DNA of 64,000 bases, from NCBI RefSeq assembly GCF_042651965.1, contig NZ_JBHSDY010000003.1:62001-126000 (forward strand). The letters are read 5' to 3'. Within the stretch, counting starts at the first letter, position 1; every line of letters begins with the position of its first letter. Shown piece by piece: positions 19,678-27,600 of this stretch. The position numbers and the translations under genes were made by a program. The notes beneath the pieces are model-generated. The model saw only the letters and a list, made by a program, of their open reading frames with translations. It did no database searches and was not told where the DNA came from. This DNA comes from Castellaniella hirudinis. Its GTDB lineage: Bacteria > Pseudomonadota > Gammaproteobacteria > Burkholderiales > Burkholderiaceae_B.

Positions 19678-20669
19678 TGAGTCATTCCCTCTCGCGTGCC
19701 GCCGTCCTGGCCGCCGCCGTCCTGCTGTGGGCCGGTGCGTGGGCAGGCCTGCCGGCCCAGGCCGCGCCCGGCCCCGTGACTGCCGGCATGGCATCCGCCC
19801 CGGCCGCCGCGCAGGCGGCGGGGCGCGTGGACGATACGCCGCGCCTGGCCATCCTGTCCGCCTTCGCGCCGGAACTGGAACTGCTGCGCGCGCGCCTGGG
19901 TGATGCCCGCGTCCACGTCGTCCAGGGCGTGACGTTCACCACCGGGCGACTGGAAGGCCGGCCCGTCGTCCTGGCGCTCAGCGGCATCAGCATGGTCAAC
20001 GCCGCCATGAACACCCAGTTGCTGTTCGACCGTTTCCATGTCACGCACCTGATCTTCAGCGGCATTGCAGGCGGCGTGAACCCCGACCTGAACATTGGCG
20101 ACGTCAGCGTCCCGGAACGCTGGGGGCAGTACCTGGAAGTGGTCATGATGCGGGAAACCGCGCCGGGGCAGTACCATGCGCCGGATTCCAAGGGCGCTTT
20201 CGAATTCGCTCCCTATGGCATGATGCAGCCGCGCGCCATGCGCGTGCAGCCGGCCGACGGCACGGCGATCCAGGAAAAATTCTGGTTCGAGGCCGATCCG
20301 CGCATGCTGGCCGTGGCGCGCGGCATCCAGTCCGTGCCTCTGCGCGGCTGTGACCGCGAGGACCGCTGCCTGGACAAGCGCCCCCGTCTGGTGGTCGGCG
20401 GCAGCGGCGTGTCCGGTCAGGCTTTCGTGGACAATGCCGATTTCCGCCGCTATGCCTTCCGTACCTTCCAGGCCAATGTGCTGGATATGGAAAGCGCGGC
20501 CTGCGCGCAGGTCGCCTGGCGCGCGGGCGTGCCCTTCATCGCCTTCCGCTCGCTCAGCGATCTGGCCGGCGGCGGGCCGGGCGAAAACGAAATGAATGCC
20601 TTCCTGCACATCGCTGCGGACAATGCGGCGCAGGTGCTATTGGCGTTCCTGCGCGCCTGGTCGGACTGA
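19674..20669 (+). CDS. Exported purine-nucleosidase/phosphorylase-superfamily protein
   Basis: A 331-residue protein with a Sec signal peptide (residues 1 to about 30, ending AQAAPG). The mature part belongs to the PNP/UDP phosphorylase superfamily, seen in LAILSAFAPELELL, SGIAGGVNPDLNIGDV and the nucleoside-site motif NVLDMESAACAQVAW. Cytosolic relatives (MTA/SAH nucleosidase) cleave the N-glycosidic bond; this one should act in the periplasm, perhaps salvaging nucleosides. ATG 19674 overlaps the rmuC stop by four bases and has GGAG 8 bases upstream, so the two genes are probably cotranscribed. The substrate is not assigned. Confidence 0.8.
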   Translation: MMSHSLSRAAVLAAAVLLWAGAWAGLPAQAAPGPVTAGMASAPAAAQAAGRVDDTPRLAILSAFAPELELLRARLGDARVHVVQGVTFTTGRLEGRPVVLALSGISMVNAAMNTQLLFDRFHVTHLIFSGIAGGVNPDLNIGDVSVPERWGQYLEVVMMRETAPGQYHAPDSKGAFEFAPYGMMQPRAMRVQPADGTAIQEKFWFEADPRMLAVARGIQSVPLRGCDREDRCLDKRPRLVVGGSGVSGQAFVDNADFRRYAFRTFQANVLDMESAACAQVAWRAGVPFIAFRSLSDLAGGGPGENEMNAFLHIAADNAAQVLLAFLRAWSD

Positions 20670-20848
20670 ATTCGGCGCCTGGACTCGCCATGCTGCGTTG
20701 CTGATCCACCTCACCGCTGGCAAGCGGTTCGGATTCGTCAGGCACGGAGCAGTCCGCAGGGACTGCCCCGTGTCCGGACTCATCCTCGCGATAGAACCAC
20801 TATCGCTGCGGTTTGCGCCTTGCCTGGCAAGCCCATGCATCCGAATTT
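20668..20848. repeat. 181-bp inverted-repeat element with three hairpins
   Basis: The ends AATTCGG (20669-20675) and CCGAATT (20841-20847) are inverted. Inside are three hairpins in a row: CCGCT-GGCA-AGCGG (20714-20727), CACGG..CAGTCC-GCAG-GGACTG..CCGTG (20743-20772) and GCGATAG-AACCA-CTATCGC (20788-20806). The third is framed by CTCATCCTCG and CTGCGGTTTGCGCCTTGC, as in the element before acnA. It fills the gap between the nucleosidase and corA genes and reaches to within 25 bases of the corA start. Confidence 0.7.
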
Positions 20849-20871
20849 GAGTATCAGAAATGAGGGAAAGC

Positions 20872-21891
20872 ATGATGGTTACACCGACATCCGCGGATGA
20901 TACCGGGCTGGGCGACGCCTTCCGGCGGTCTGCCGTGGCTTCCACCCTGTATATCGCCGGCCAGCCGGACCGCGAGGTCGATCTGGCCGATCTGGGACCG
21001 GCCGCCTTGGATGCGGGCCTGCTCTGGGTCGGCCTGAAAGAACCGGACGAGGCCCTGGTGCGCGACCTGGGCCGGCGGCTGGGTCTGCCCGATCGCGCCG
21101 TCGAGGAAATCATTGCCCCGCACCGCCGCCCGAAGATCATCGAATACGACCAGTTGACGCTGGTGGTCGTGGTGACGGTCGAGATCGACCAGGACCGGCC
21201 CAGTTTCGGCGACACCCAGTTGCTGATCGGACCGGGCTATCTGCTGACGATCCGCCGCCACGCGCAAGGATCGCACCGGGAGCTGCGTGAGCTGCTGAGC
21301 AGTTCGCCGGAATTTCTGAGTCGGGGCAGCGATTACGTCGCCTCCATGCTGCTGGATCTGCTGGCGGACCGCTACGTCGAGGCGCTGGATCACATGGAGA
21401 GCCGGGTCGAGAGCGTGGAGCACCAGTTTCTGCTGCGCGGGTTCCGCGAAATGGAAATTCGCCGGTTGTACCGCATGCGGCGCGACCTGCTGCGCATGCA
21501 GACGGCGATCGCGCCGCTGGTGGAAATCTGCCGTCGCCTGGCGCGCGTGGACATACGCAACATCGGCGCCGACAGCCGGGGTTATTTCAATGAGGACGCG
21601 GACCGGATCCAGCGCATCATCGAGTCCCTGGCCGGATTGCGCGAAGCGCTGGTCTTCGCCTTCGAGGCCAGCATGATGATCAGCCAGATGCAGCAGACCG
21701 ACATCACCCGCAAGCTGGCCGCCTGGGCCGCCATCCTGGCGGTGCCTACGGCGGTGGCGGGCATCTATGGCATGAACTTCCATGACATGCCGGAACTGGG
21801 CTGGACCTACGGTTATCCGGCGATGCTGGCCGGGACAGGCCTGGTCTGCGGGCTGCTGTACTGGAAGTTCCGCCGGATCAAGTGGCTGTAG
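20872..21891 (+). CDS. CorA-family divalent-metal channel
   Basis: A 339-residue protein with a large cytoplasmic N-terminal domain, a long stalk helix and two C-terminal membrane helices. The first helix ends in the selectivity-filter motif YGMNF. The family carries Mg2+, Co2+ or Ni2+ inward, or Zn2+ outward in the ZntB branch; the exact metal cannot be read from the sequence. ATG 20872 or 20875 is preferred because GAGGGAA lies at the right distance; ATG 20860 lies upstream of that site. Confidence 0.9.
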   Translation: MMVTPTSADDTGLGDAFRRSAVASTLYIAGQPDREVDLADLGPAALDAGLLWVGLKEPDEALVRDLGRRLGLPDRAVEEIIAPHRRPKIIEYDQLTLVVVVTVEIDQDRPSFGDTQLLIGPGYLLTIRRHAQGSHRELRELLSSSPEFLSRGSDYVASMLLDLLADRYVEALDHMESRVESVEHQFLLRGFREMEIRRLYRMRRDLLRMQTAIAPLVEICRRLARVDIRNIGADSRGYFNEDADRIQRIIESLAGLREALVFAFEASMMISQMQQTDITRKLAAWAAILAVPTAVAGIYGMNFHDMPELGWTYGYPAMLAGTGLVCGLLYWKFRRIKWL

Positions 21892-21974
21892 GGGGCCCGG
21901 CCCCGGAACTCCGCACGCCGATGGGCGAAGCCCCAGGGTCGAGGGCCTTCGGGGCTGGACCCCCCGTGCACGGC

Positions 21975-22097
21975 CTAGTGGAACAGCGCGCTCGCCTTGA
22001 GCAGGGTTTCCCAGATGCCCAGCGCCAGCGGGATGCCGACGTAGAGCCAGAACAGGACGATCAGGGCGGGCGAGGGGGTACGCGTTGTCGTGGACAT
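21975..22097 (-). CDS. 40-residue MFS transporter small-partner protein
   Basis: A 40-residue single-span membrane peptide running from MSTTTRTPSP to KASALFH, with one hydrophobic helix (LIVLFWLYVGIPLALGIW). It starts 9 bases after the OxlT-like transporter gene stops and has its own AGGAGA site. Peptides of this kind are annotated elsewhere as MFS transporter small subunits next to oxalate/formate-type carriers. The role is unknown; stabilising the carrier is a reasonable guess. Confidence 0.75.
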   Translation of the reverse strand: MSTTTRTPSPALIVLFWLYVGIPLALGIWETLLKASALFH

Positions 22098-22106
22098 GGC
22101 AGTCTC

Positions 22107-23513
22107 CTATTTTTGATGGGCCAGGCCGGCACCCAGGGGCACGCTGTCGGTTTCGGCGGCCATGTGGTGGTGCGACGCGACCGGGCGGACCAGCAGATTG
22201 CAGATGAAGCCGACGACCAGCAGGCCCGCCATCAGGTACATCGTGACGGTATAGGACTGGCCCGGCGGGACGCCGTGGTCGACCTGGTACTGGCGGATAT
22301 AGTTCACCAGCACGGGTCCCAGCACGCCGGCGGCCGCCCAGGCGGTCAGGATGCGGCCGTGGATGCCGCCCACGTAGCGGGTGCCGAACAGGTCGGCCAG
22401 ATAGGCCGGGATGGTGGAAAAGCCGCCGCCGTACATCGAGATGATGATCGCGTAGAACAGCACGAACAGGGCGACGTTGCCCGAGGCCCCCATGCCCGGC
22501 ACCAGGAAGTACAGCACCGCGCCCAGGACGAAGAAGATGCCGTAGGTGGTCTTGCGTCCCAGATAGTCCGAGGTGCTGGACCAGAAGAAACGCCCCAGCA
22601 TATTGGCCAGCGACAGCAGGCCGACGAAACCGGCCGCCGCAGCCGGCGTGATGGCGCCGCGGAAGCTTTCCTGGATCATCACCGAGGCCTGTCCCAGCAC
22701 GCCGATGCCGGCCGTCACGTTCAGGGTCAGCGCCCACCACAGCAGCCAGAACTGCGGGGTCTTCAGGGCCTGGTCGATGTGGACGTGGTTGCGCGAGATC
22801 ATGGCTTTCTGCGTCACAGGCGGGGTCCAGCCCTCGGGCTTCCAGTCGGGCGCCGGAATGCGGATGGTGCAGGCGCCGATCAGCATGGAGACGAAGTACA
22901 GCCCGCCCATCACCAGAAAGGTCGGGGCCACGCCCATGGAGTCCGGTGTCCGGAAGTGCTCCATCAGCGCCACTGACATCGGCGAGGCGATGAAGGCGCC
23001 GCCGCCGAAGCCCATGATGGCCATGCCGGTCGCCATGCCGCGCTTGTCCGGAAACCACTTGATCAGGGTCGAGACGGGCGAGACATAGCCGATGCCCAGG
23101 CCGATGCCGCCCAGAACGCCGTAGCCCAGGTACAGCAGCCACAGTTGGTGGGTCGAAATCCCGATCGAGGACACGATGAAGCCGCCGCCGAAGCAGCAGG
23201 CCGCCACGAACATGGCTTTGCGCGGCCCGACGTCTTCCAGCCATTTGCCGGCAAAGGCGGCCGACAGGCCGAGGAACAGGATGGCGAGGCTGAAGATCCA
23301 GCCCAGGGCGGGCAGCCCCCAGTCATCCGGCGCGGGCTGCTGGATGCCGATGAGCTTCGTCATGGGGCCGTTGAACACCGAGAAGGCGTAGGCCTGGCCG
23401 ATGCACAAGTGGACGGCCAGGGCGGCCGGCGGGATCATCCAGCGGTTGAAGCCGGGTGGGGCGGTAATGCGTTCTTTACTGAAAAAACCGTGTTGGCTTG
23501 CTTCCGTACTCAT
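22107..23513 (-). CDS. MFS transporter, oxalate/formate antiporter (OxlT) type
   Basis: A 468-residue 12-span carrier with the OxlT-family features IGQAYAFSVFNGP, GGIGLGIGYVSPVSTLIKWFPDKRG and GFGGGAFIASP. The C-terminus is short and His-containing. Its place 78 bases after the formate dehydrogenase operon suggests that it moves formate, oxalate or a related monocarboxylate. A terminator-like hairpin lies between the two, so it may be expressed separately or by read-through. A small partner protein follows. Confidence 0.85.
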   Translation of the reverse strand: MSTEASQHGFFSKERITAPPGFNRWMIPPAALAVHLCIGQAYAFSVFNGPMTKLIGIQQPAPDDWGLPALGWIFSLAILFLGLSAAFAGKWLEDVGPRKAMFVAACCFGGGFIVSSIGISTHQLWLLYLGYGVLGGIGLGIGYVSPVSTLIKWFPDKRGMATGMAIMGFGGGAFIASPMSVALMEHFRTPDSMGVAPTFLVMGGLYFVSMLIGACTIRIPAPDWKPEGWTPPVTQKAMISRNHVHIDQALKTPQFWLLWWALTLNVTAGIGVLGQASVMIQESFRGAITPAAAAGFVGLLSLANMLGRFFWSSTSDYLGRKTTYGIFFVLGAVLYFLVPGMGASGNVALFVLFYAIIISMYGGGFSTIPAYLADLFGTRYVGGIHGRILTAWAAAGVLGPVLVNYIRQYQVDHGVPPGQSYTVTMYLMAGLLVVGFICNLLVRPVASHHHMAAETDSVPLGAGLAHQK

Positions 23514-23565
23514 CGTCTCTCCTCCTGGGTCGGGTGCCCATGTCTGTGTGTATTGCTGAGGTCGG

Positions 23566-23585
23566 AAAAATGCAGGGAGCCCTGC
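23566..23585 (-). terminator. Probable terminator after the fds operon
   Basis: On the minus strand, GCAGGG-CT-CCCTGC is followed by ATTTTT. The usable stem is 5 bp with a 4-base loop. It lies just after fdsD and before the MFS gene. Confidence 0.6.
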
Positions 23586-23591
23586 GGAATG

Positions 23592-23858
23592 TCAGGCGGG
23601 GCTGACCCCTTGCCTGGGATAAAGGCGTTCGCGGTGCCGGGCGATGGCTTCCAGGCAGATGGGCGACAGGACGGTGTCGCCCCATTGCCCGTCCGGATGC
23701 GCGCCGAGATAGTCCAGCAGGGCGCGCCGCATGCGCGGGTCCCAGAACCGCCGGATGTGGTCGGCAATGCTGTCGATGCCGGCGGTCCGGTCGGGCATGG
23801 CCTCGAAGAACAGGCCGATGCGGTTGGCCAGGCGGATCAGGTGTTCGATGTTGGTCAC
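23592..23858 (-). CDS. fdsD: Formate dehydrogenase delta subunit FdsD
   Basis: An 88-residue protein starting MTNIEHLIRLANRIG, with IADHIRRFWDPRMRRAL in the middle, as in FdsD. FdsD is needed for active NAD-linked formate dehydrogenase in relatives. The start is GTG 23858, which overlaps the stop of the preceding gene as GTGA, so translation is probably coupled. It is the last gene of the fdsGBACD order. Confidence 0.88.
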   Translation of the reverse strand: MTNIEHLIRLANRIGLFFEAMPDRTAGIDSIADHIRRFWDPRMRRALLDYLGAHPDGQWGDTVLSPICLEAIARHRERLYPRQGVSPA

Positions 23859-24706
23859 GTGCGGCTCCCGTCCAGATAATCGGGTCGGCTGTAGAGCGTG
23901 CAGCGGCCATCGCGCGCGAAGCCGGCCAGCATCATGGGGGCTTCCTGGGCCAGCCGCACGGCCAGGGTGGTGGGGGCCGAGACGGCGACCAGCGCCCGGA
24001 TGCCGGCGGCTTGGGCCTTTTGCACCATCTCGAAGCTGGCGCGGCTGGAGATCACGACGAATCCCCGGCCACGGTCCACCGGCTCGCGCAGCAGACGGCC
24101 GATGAGCTTGTCCAGCGCGTTGTGACGGCCGACGTCTTCGTAGGTCCAGGCCAGGCGTCCGTCGGGCTCGGCCCAGGCCGCCGCGTGGGTGGCGCCGGTC
24201 AGGTTGTGCAGCGGCTGGCGCTGGCGCAATTGGTCCAGTGCGGCTGCGATCGCGCGGATCGTCCAGGGCTGATCCGGCGGCGTCAGGGGCGGCAGGTCGC
24301 GGCGGATCTGCGCCAGGCTTTGCACGCCGCACAGGCCGCAACTGGTGCTGCCTGCCAGACTGCGCCGGCGCAGCTTCAGGGCGTGCAGCCGGGCGTTGAC
24401 GATCCGCAGCCGCACCACCAGGCCGTCGGCGGTGGCCTCCACGTCCAGGTCCAGCACGTCGGCCGGGGACTGGATGATGCCTTCAGTGTAGGAAAAGCCC
24501 AGGGCCAGTTCGGGGATGTGCAGCGGCGAGGCCAGCAGGGCGACGTGCGCGATGCCGTTGTATTCCAGGGCGACTGCCTGCTCGCAGGCGATGGCGTCTT
24601 GCGTGGCCGTGGCCCGATGTTCGCCGATGCGCACGATGTCGCCCATTGCAAGGCCGGCGGACGGGTCAGGCAAGTCGATCATGGGGTCGAAGTCTGCGGG
24701 GTGCAT
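23855..24706 (-). CDS. fdhD: Formate dehydrogenase sulfurtransferase FdhD (FdsC)
   Basis: A 283-residue FdhD family protein. It passes sulfur from IscS to the molybdenum cofactor of formate dehydrogenase. The catalytic cysteine pair is C123 and C126 in TSCGLCGV, and the nucleotide-binding end includes YEDVGRHNALDKLIG. ATG 24706 has GGAG 8 bases upstream and follows the fdsA stop by about 10 bases; the upstream in-frame GTG at 24724 is less likely. The equivalent gene in Cupriavidus operons is called fdsC. Confidence 0.92.
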   Translation of the reverse strand: MHPADFDPMIDLPDPSAGLAMGDIVRIGEHRATATQDAIACEQAVALEYNGIAHVALLASPLHIPELALGFSYTEGIIQSPADVLDLDVEATADGLVVRLRIVNARLHALKLRRRSLAGSTSCGLCGVQSLAQIRRDLPPLTPPDQPWTIRAIAAALDQLRQRQPLHNLTGATHAAAWAEPDGRLAWTYEDVGRHNALDKLIGRLLREPVDRGRGFVVISSRASFEMVQKAQAAGIRALVAVSAPTTLAVRLAQEAPMMLAGFARDGRCTLYSRPDYLDGSRT

Positions 24707-24716
24707 GCGGGTCTCC

Positions 24717-27590
24717 TCAGGCACCGGCGGGCGAGGCCTGGGGCAGGCGGGCGTTCAGGAGTTCGTCCTGGCGCTGCCCGACGGTCGTCCAGTCCCGCTG
24801 CCATGCCGAAGGTTCGGTGACCTTGCGTACCTGGACGGCCGTCACCTTGTATTCGGGGCAGTCCGTGGCCCAGTCGGTGTTGTCGGTGGTCAGCACGTTC
24901 GAGCCGCACTCCGGGAAGTGGAAGGTGGTGTACACCACCCCCGGCTGGATCCGGTCGGTGACGGTGACGCGCAGCGCGGTCTCACCGACGCGGCTTTCGA
25001 TGACGACCTGATCGCCCTCGACGATGCCCCGGTCCTCGGCGTCGTGGGGATGGATCTCCAGGACGTCCTCGCTGTGCCAGGCGTTGTTGGCCGTGCGCCG
25101 GGTCTGCGCGCCCACGTTGTACTGCGCCAGGATCCGGCCTGTGGTCATCAGCAGCGGGAAGCGGCGCGTGGAGCGTTCATCGGTCGGCACATACTGGGTG
25201 ATCATGAAGCGGCCCTTGCCGCGCACGAATTCGTCCACGTGCATGATGGGCGTGCCTTCGGGGGCCGCGTCGTTGCAGGGCCACTGGACGCTGCCGCCCA
25301 GCGCCGTGATGCGGCCGAAGGACACGCCGGTAAAGGTGGGTGTCAGCCGGGCGATTTCGTCCAGGACCTCGCCCGGATGGGCGTAGTCCATGGGATAGCC
25401 CAGGGCCTTGGACAGCGCGCAGGTGACTTCCCAGTCGGCCAGCCCCCCCTTGGGCGCCATGACCTGCCGGACCCGCGAGATGCGGCGTTCGGCATTGGTG
25501 AAGGTGCCGTCCTTTTCCAGGAAAGACGAGCCCGGCAGGAAGACGTGCGCGTACTTGGCGGTCTCGTTCAGGAACATGTCCTGGACGATCACGCATTCCA
25601 TGGCTTCCAGGGCCGCCACCACATGGCGGGTATTGGGGTCGGACTGGGCGATGTCCTCGCCCTGGCAGTACAGGCCCTTGAACGAGCCGCCGTGGGCCGC
25701 GTCGAACATATTGGGCAGCCGCAGGCCGGGTTCGGCCTGCAGCGGGACGCCCCAGGCGCGTTCGAATTCGGCCCGCACGGCGTCGTCGGACACGTGGCGG
25801 TAGCCGGGGAATTCGTGCGGGAACGAACCCATGTCGCAGGAACCCTGGACATTGTTCTGGCCGCGCAGCGGATTGATGCCCACGCCTTCGCGGCCGATGT
25901 TGCCGGTGACCATGGCCAGATTGGCGATGCACATGATGGCCGTGGAGCCCTGGCTGTGCTCGGTGACGCCCAGGCCGTAGTAGATGGCGGCATTGCCGCC
26001 GGTGGCGTACAGGCGGGCGGCGCCGCGCAGGTCGGACGCCGGCACGCCGGTGATGGATTCGGTGGCCTCGGGGGCGTGTTCCGGACGGCGGATGAACTGC
26101 ATCCACTCGTCGAAAGCACGATCCTCGCAGCGCGCGCGGACGAAGTCGTGGTTCACCAGGTCTTCGGTGACGATGACGTGGGCCATGGCGTTGAGCACGG
26201 CGACGTTGGTGCCCGGGCGCACCGGCAGGTGATAGTCGGCCTTCACGTGCGGGCCGTCGACCAGTTCGATGCGGCGCGGATCGATCACGATCAGGCGCGC
26301 ACCCTGGCGCAGGCGCCGCTTCAGGCGCGAGGCAAAGACCGGGTGCGCGGCGCTGGGGTTGGCCCCCAGCACGATCGCCACGTCGGTGTGCATGACCGAG
26401 TCGAAGGTCTGCGTGCCGGCCGATTCGCCGATGGTGGTTTTCAGGCCGTAGCCGGTGGGCGAGTGGCAGACCCGGGCGCAGGTATCGACGTTGTTGTTGC
26501 CCATGGCGGCGCGCACCATTTTCTGCACGAGGTAGGTTTCCTCGTTGGTGCAGCGCGACGAGGTGATGCCGCCGACCGAATCCACGCCGTATCGAACCTG
26601 GATCCGCTTCAGTTCGGACGCGGCATGGCCCAGGGCCTCTTCCCAGGAAACCTCGCGCCAGGGATCGGTGATCCTGGCGCGGATCATGGGCTTGGTCAGG
26701 CGGTCGCTGTGGGTGGCGTAGCCCCAGGCGAAGCGGCCCTTGACGCAGGAATGGCCGCGATTGGCCTTGCCGTCCTTCCAGGGCGTCATGCGGATGACCT
26801 GGTCGCCCTTCATCTCGGCCTTGAAGCCGCAGCCCACGCCGCAGTAGGCGCAGGTGGTGATGACCGCGTGGTCGGCCTGGCCCTGGTCGATGACGGTGTT
26901 CTCGATCAGCGCCGAGGTCGGGCAGGCCTGGACGCAGGCGCCGCAGGAGACGCAGTCGCTTTCCAGGAAGCCGTCGTTCTGGCCCGCGATGATGCGCGAA
27001 TCGAAACCGCGCGCCTCCACGGTCAGGGCGTACGTGCCCTGGACGTCGTCGCAGGCCCGCACGCAGCGGCTGCAGACGATGCATTTGGACGGATCGTAGG
27101 TGAAATAGGGGTTGGACGTGTCGCTGGCGTCGGCCAGGTGGTTGGCGCCGTCGAAACCGTAGCGCACGTTGCGCAGCCCCACCACGCCGGCCATGTCCTG
27201 CAGTTCGCAGTCGCCGTTGGCCGGACAGGTCAGGCAGTCCAGCGGGTGGTCCGAGATGTAGAGCTCCATCGCGTTGCGCCGCAGTGCGTGCAGCTTGCCG
27301 GTCTCGGTGCGGACCACCATGCCGTCTTCGACGGGCGTGGTACAGGACGCCGGGTGGCCCCGGCGGCCTTCGATTTCCACCAGGCACAGGCGGCAGGAGC
27401 CGAAGGCTTCCAGGTTGTCCGAGGCGCAGAGCTTGGGGATCTGGATGCCGGTTTCGGCGGCGGCGCGCATGATCGAGGTGCCGGCCGGGACGGTGACGGT
27501 CTGGCCGTCGATGGTCAGGGTGACGGTTTCGGTGGACAGGGACTCGGGCGTGCCCAGGTCGCGGTCGCGCTTGAGGACGGTTTCCAGCAT
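24717..27590 (-). CDS. fdsA: NAD-dependent formate dehydrogenase catalytic subunit FdsA
   Basis: A 957-residue molybdenum enzyme that oxidises formate to CO2. The N-terminal part is NuoG-like: a [2Fe-2S] domain (IPKLCASDN, SCRLCLVE), a His-Cys cluster region (DCLTCPANGDCELQ) and two ferredoxin-type clusters (CIVCSRCVRACDD, CVSCGACVQACP). A CAYCGVGC cluster then opens the bis-MGD domain, where C375 in ARVCHSPTG is the expected molybdenum ligand; it is Cys and not selenocysteine. The C-terminal MopB domain is complete. Electrons pass to FdsB. The length is normal for FdsA. Confidence 0.96.
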   Translation of the reverse strand: MLETVLKRDRDLGTPESLSTETVTLTIDGQTVTVPAGTSIMRAAAETGIQIPKLCASDNLEAFGSCRLCLVEIEGRRGHPASCTTPVEDGMVVRTETGKLHALRRNAMELYISDHPLDCLTCPANGDCELQDMAGVVGLRNVRYGFDGANHLADASDTSNPYFTYDPSKCIVCSRCVRACDDVQGTYALTVEARGFDSRIIAGQNDGFLESDCVSCGACVQACPTSALIENTVIDQGQADHAVITTCAYCGVGCGFKAEMKGDQVIRMTPWKDGKANRGHSCVKGRFAWGYATHSDRLTKPMIRARITDPWREVSWEEALGHAASELKRIQVRYGVDSVGGITSSRCTNEETYLVQKMVRAAMGNNNVDTCARVCHSPTGYGLKTTIGESAGTQTFDSVMHTDVAIVLGANPSAAHPVFASRLKRRLRQGARLIVIDPRRIELVDGPHVKADYHLPVRPGTNVAVLNAMAHVIVTEDLVNHDFVRARCEDRAFDEWMQFIRRPEHAPEATESITGVPASDLRGAARLYATGGNAAIYYGLGVTEHSQGSTAIMCIANLAMVTGNIGREGVGINPLRGQNNVQGSCDMGSFPHEFPGYRHVSDDAVRAEFERAWGVPLQAEPGLRLPNMFDAAHGGSFKGLYCQGEDIAQSDPNTRHVVAALEAMECVIVQDMFLNETAKYAHVFLPGSSFLEKDGTFTNAERRISRVRQVMAPKGGLADWEVTCALSKALGYPMDYAHPGEVLDEIARLTPTFTGVSFGRITALGGSVQWPCNDAAPEGTPIMHVDEFVRGKGRFMITQYVPTDERSTRRFPLLMTTGRILAQYNVGAQTRRTANNAWHSEDVLEIHPHDAEDRGIVEGDQVVIESRVGETALRVTVTDRIQPGVVYTTFHFPECGSNVLTTDNTDWATDCPEYKVTAVQVRKVTEPSAWQRDWTTVGQRQDELLNARLPQASPAGA

Positions 27591-27600
27591 GGCGGGCTCC

